A stretch of 64,000 bases of DNA from the NCBI GenBank assembly GCA_903858015.1, contig CAIOGZ010000012.1, positions 85,286-149,285 on the forward strand, in the 5' to 3' direction. The notes under the pieces are model-generated. The model saw nothing but the letters and a program-made list of their open reading frames with translations, did not search any database and was not told the origin of the DNA. Positions 61,655-64,000 of this stretch are shown one piece after another. The first letter of the stretch is position 1; each line of letters opens with the position of its first letter. The stretch is from an uncultured cyanobacterium (GTDB taxonomy: Bacteria; Cyanobacteriota; Cyanobacteriia; PCC-6307; Cyanobiaceae). The position numbers were made by a program, and so were the translations under genes.

Positions 61655-64000
61655 CTAGGAGCGCCTGGCCCGCTCCAGCAGAGCGCTCGCCCGTTGCAAG
61701 CTGGCGGCATAGGTGCCAAGCAACGCCTGGGTTTGCAAGCTGGGATCTGGCATCGCGGCCGGCAACTCGGGCAACACTTCCACCGCGAGCGCCGCGGGGT
61801 AGGGGGCGTTGGGGAGAACGTCGGGGTTAAGCCGAACCATCAGACTTTGGGCCCGTTGCAATTGCTCCAGCTGAGCCTGGGCGAGTTGATCACCGGCGCG
61901 GGCCTTAAGAAAATAATGCTCCAGTTCCTCCTGGGCCTGGTGGAGCTGCTGGAAGGTCAGCTCCGCCTCCTCCCGCGCCTGCCGCAGCTGCGTGTCCCTA
62001 CTGGCCAGGCCTTGCTCCAGCTCGGCCCTGGCCTGTGCGTGGGCGCTCTCCTCGGCTGTCTTGAGCCGCCGCAGCTGCTCCAGATCGCGGACGCCAGCCT
62101 CCAACTGCCGCTGCATCACGCCCTCGGCCATGGAGTGAAGCTCTCGTTCCTCCTGCACCTGCTGGTGGAGCTGCATCAAGGACATTTCCGCTGTCTCCGT
62201 CGCCTGCCGCAGTTCCGTGTCCCTGCTGGCCAGGCGTTGCTGCAGCTCGGCCAGTCGCGGTTCGAGCTGCTGACGCAAAGCCTCCAGTTCCTGGTCGTGG
62301 GCACGCTGCTGGGCGGCCTTGGCCCGTTCGTGGGCGCTCTCCTGGTCGGTCTTGATCCGCCGCAGCTGCTCCAAATCGCGGACGCCAGCCTCCAACTGCC
62401 GCTGCATCACGCCCTCGGCCATGGCGTGACGCTTTCGTTCGTCCTGCACCTGCTGGTGGAGCTGCAGCAAGGACATTTCCGCTGTCTCCCTCGCCTGCCG
62501 CAGCTCCGCGTCCCTATGGGCCAGGCGTTGCTCCAGCTCGGCTAGTCGCGGTTCAAGCTGCTGACGCAAAACCTCCAGTTCCTGGACGTGGGCACGCTGC
62601 TGGGCGGCCGTGGCCTGTTCGTGGGCGCTCTCCTGGTCGGTCTTGATCCGCCGCAGCTGCTCCAGATCGTGGACTGCAGCCTCCAACTGCCGCTGCTTCT
62701 CGACCTCGGCCATGGCGTGACGCTCTAGTTCCTCCTGCACCTGCTGGTGGAGCTGCAGCAAGGACATTTCCGCCGTCTCCCTCGCCTGCCGCAGTTCCGT
62801 CTCCCGACTGGCCAGGCGTTGCTCCAGCTCGAACAGTCGCGGTTCGAGCTGCTGACGCAAGGCCTCCAGTTCCTGGTCGTGGGCCCGCTGCTGGGCGGCC
62901 GTGGCCTGTTCGTGGTTGCTTTCCTGATCGGCCTTGCTGCGCCGCAGCGCCTCGAGATCGCGGACCCCAGCCTCCAACTGACGCTGCTTCTCGGCATCGG
63001 CCAGCAAGTATTGCTCCAGGTCCTCCTGCAGCTGGTGGAGCTGCTGCAAGGTCATCGCCGCCTCCTGCAGCGCCTCCCGCAGCTCCGCGTCCCTGCTGGC
63101 CAGGCGTTGCGCCAAATCCGCCAGTTGCGGTTGCAGCTGCTGACGCAAGGCCTCCAGTTCCTGATCGTGGGCACGCTGCTGAGCGGCCTTGGCCTGTTCG
63201 TAGTGGCTCTCCTGGTCGGCCTTACTGCGCCGCAGCTGCTCCAGATCGCAGACGCCAGCCTCCAACTGGCGCTGCTTCTCGGCATCGGCCATGGCGTGAA
63301 GCGCTCGCTCCTTCTGCACCTGCTGGTCGAGCTCCAACAAGGACATTTCCGCTGTCTCCCTCGCCTGCCGCAATTCCACGTCCCGACTGGCCAGGCGTTG
63401 CTCCAGCTCGGCTAGTCGCGGTTCGAACTGCTGACGCAACGCCTCCAGTTCCTGGTCGTGGGCACGCTGCTGGGCGGCCTTGGCCTGTTCGTGGGCGCTC
63501 TCCTGATCGGCCTTGCTGCGCCGCAGCTCCTCGAGATCGCGGACACCAGCCTCCAACTGCCGCTGCTTCTCGGCATCGGCCAGGAAGTTTTGCACCAGCT
63601 GCTCCTGCAGCTGGTGGAGCTGCTGCAAGGTCATGGCCGCCTCCTCCCTCGCCTCCCGCAGCTCCGCATCCCTACTGGCCAGGCGTTGCTCCAGATCCGC
63701 CAGTCGCGGCTCCAGCCGCTGACGCAAGGCCTCCAGTTCCTGGTCGTGCTCACGCTGCTGAGCGGCCTTGTCCTGGTCGTGCTCACGCTCCTGGGCCGCC
63801 TTGGCCAGCTCGTAGGCACGCTTCTGGGCCGCCTTGGCCAGGTCGTGGGCGCTCTCCAGCTCGGCCTTGCTGCTTTGCAGCTCCTCGAGCTCGCGGACAC
63901 CAGCCTCCAACTGCCGCTGCTTCTCGGCATCGGCCTGAACGGAGCGTTCCAAGGCCGCTTGGACTTGATGCAACTGCTGCAAGGTTTGCTCGCTGGCCTC
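61655..64000 (-). CDS. Coiled-coil repeat protein, 5' partial
   Basis: The minus-strand frame is open to the window edge. The TTG at 63982 is preceded by six open codons (EASEQT) that continue the repeat, so the gene starts outside. At least 780 residues are seen. Seven long repeats of roughly 85-110 residues each contain EKQRQLEAGVRDLEELRRSK, QQRAHDQELEALRQQLEPRL, LEQRLASRDAELRQARE and LQQLHQLQEEL. All are heptad-rich and would form a long coiled coil. The last 100 residues differ: LHQAQEELEHYFLKARAGDQ, then a Pro-rich LNPDVLPNAPYPAALAVEVL. Endings with LHQxQEELExYFL recur in proteins near polysaccharide genes, as far as I recall, but I cannot name the function. Confidence 0.75.
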   Translation of the reverse strand, partial: EASEQTLQQLHQVQAALERSVQADAEKQRQLEAGVRELEELQSSKAELESAHDLAKAAQKRAYELAKAAQEREHDQDKAAQQREHDQELEALRQRLEPRLADLEQRLASRDAELREAREEAAMTLQQLHQLQEQLVQNFLADAEKQRQLEAGVRDLEELRRSKADQESAHEQAKAAQQRAHDQELEALRQQFEPRLAELEQRLASRDVELRQARETAEMSLLELDQQVQKERALHAMADAEKQRQLEAGVCDLEQLRRSKADQESHYEQAKAAQQRAHDQELEALRQQLQPQLADLAQRLASRDAELREALQEAAMTLQQLHQLQEDLEQYLLADAEKQRQLEAGVRDLEALRRSKADQESNHEQATAAQQRAHDQELEALRQQLEPRLFELEQRLASRETELRQARETAEMSLLQLHQQVQEELERHAMAEVEKQRQLEAAVHDLEQLRRIKTDQESAHEQATAAQQRAHVQELEVLRQQLEPRLAELEQRLAHRDAELRQARETAEMSLLQLHQQVQDERKRHAMAEGVMQRQLEAGVRDLEQLRRIKTDQESAHERAKAAQQRAHDQELEALRQQLEPRLAELQQRLASRDTELRQATETAEMSLMQLHQQVQEERELHSMAEGVMQRQLEAGVRDLEQLRRLKTAEESAHAQARAELEQGLASRDTQLRQAREEAELTFQQLHQAQEELEHYFLKARAGDQLAQAQLEQLQRAQSLMVRLNPDVLPNAPYPAALAVEVLPELPAAMPDPSLQTQALLGTYAASLQRASALLERARRS

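Noticed and set aside
61651..61662. Perfect palindrome GCTCCTAGGAGC at the coiled-coil stop
   Set aside because: No loop and no T tract, and it overlaps the stop codon; not enough to call a terminator.

Overview
The window looks like a GC-rich picocyanobacterium of the freshwater Synechococcus/Cyanobium type. This rests on protein families common in that group: a DUF2973-like membrane protein, a DUF1997-like protein, a DHNA-CoA-type thioesterase, an HpsJ-like membrane protein, and a secreted protein ending in the PLPLLG-type variant of the PEP-CTERM tail. No rRNA, tRNA, CRISPR array or insertion sequence was recognised. The first and last genes both run off the window.

Region 1 (1-23.2 kb) is the distal half of an extracellular contractile injection system (eCIS) locus on the + strand. 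The order is a J-like baseplate protein (5' partial), two paralogous tail-fibre genes, a second large baseplate protein, a CIS tape-measure protein, an Afp15-type AAA+ ATPase, a large DUF4157 cargo protein and, 4 nt downstream, a small YbjN/type III chaperone-like protein. Tube, sheath and spike genes are presumably upstream of the window. The second fibre arose by tandem duplication: the last 24 codons of the upstream baseplate gene survive as a relic in front of it. A Phd-type antitoxin without an intact toxin follows.

Region 2 (23.2-31.1 kb) holds a peroxiredoxin-like protein, the DUF2973-like protein, a fatty-acid desaturase, a photolyase-related flavoprotein and a decayed DASH cryptochrome. 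Two more eCIS cargo-type genes follow, sharing a duplicated leader. One has an unrecognised C-terminal toxin-like domain and the other ends in DUF4157. All three cargo proteins carry the same N-terminal LANxSPQ-type motif.

Region 3 (31.1-39.2 kb) holds a TIR-STAND-WD40 protein, an SH3-like secreted protein, a membrane-anchored lysozyme plus C39-peptidase fusion, and a thioesterase.

Region 4 (39.2-59.4 kb) is an ABC-transporter-dependent (group 2-like, KpsMT) capsule locus. It contains an outer-membrane export protein, KpsC, a KpsS fused to a PlsC-like acyltransferase, KpsM, KpsT, a KpsE-like protein, several glycosyltransferases, a PhyH-type dioxygenase, an FkbM methyltransferase and a sulfotransferase. 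A cytochrome P450 and a GNAT-type N-acyltransferase are interleaved.

Region 5 (59.4-64 kb) holds the PEP-CTERM-like secreted protein with a clear terminator, the HpsJ-like protein, and a coiled-coil protein with seven long repeats that runs off the right edge.

The most unusual items are the cargo family with its shared leader motif, module swapping and putative chaperone; the KpsS-PlsC fusion; and the membrane-anchored lysozyme-C39 fusion. All functional calls are from reading the translated sequence; no database search was run.
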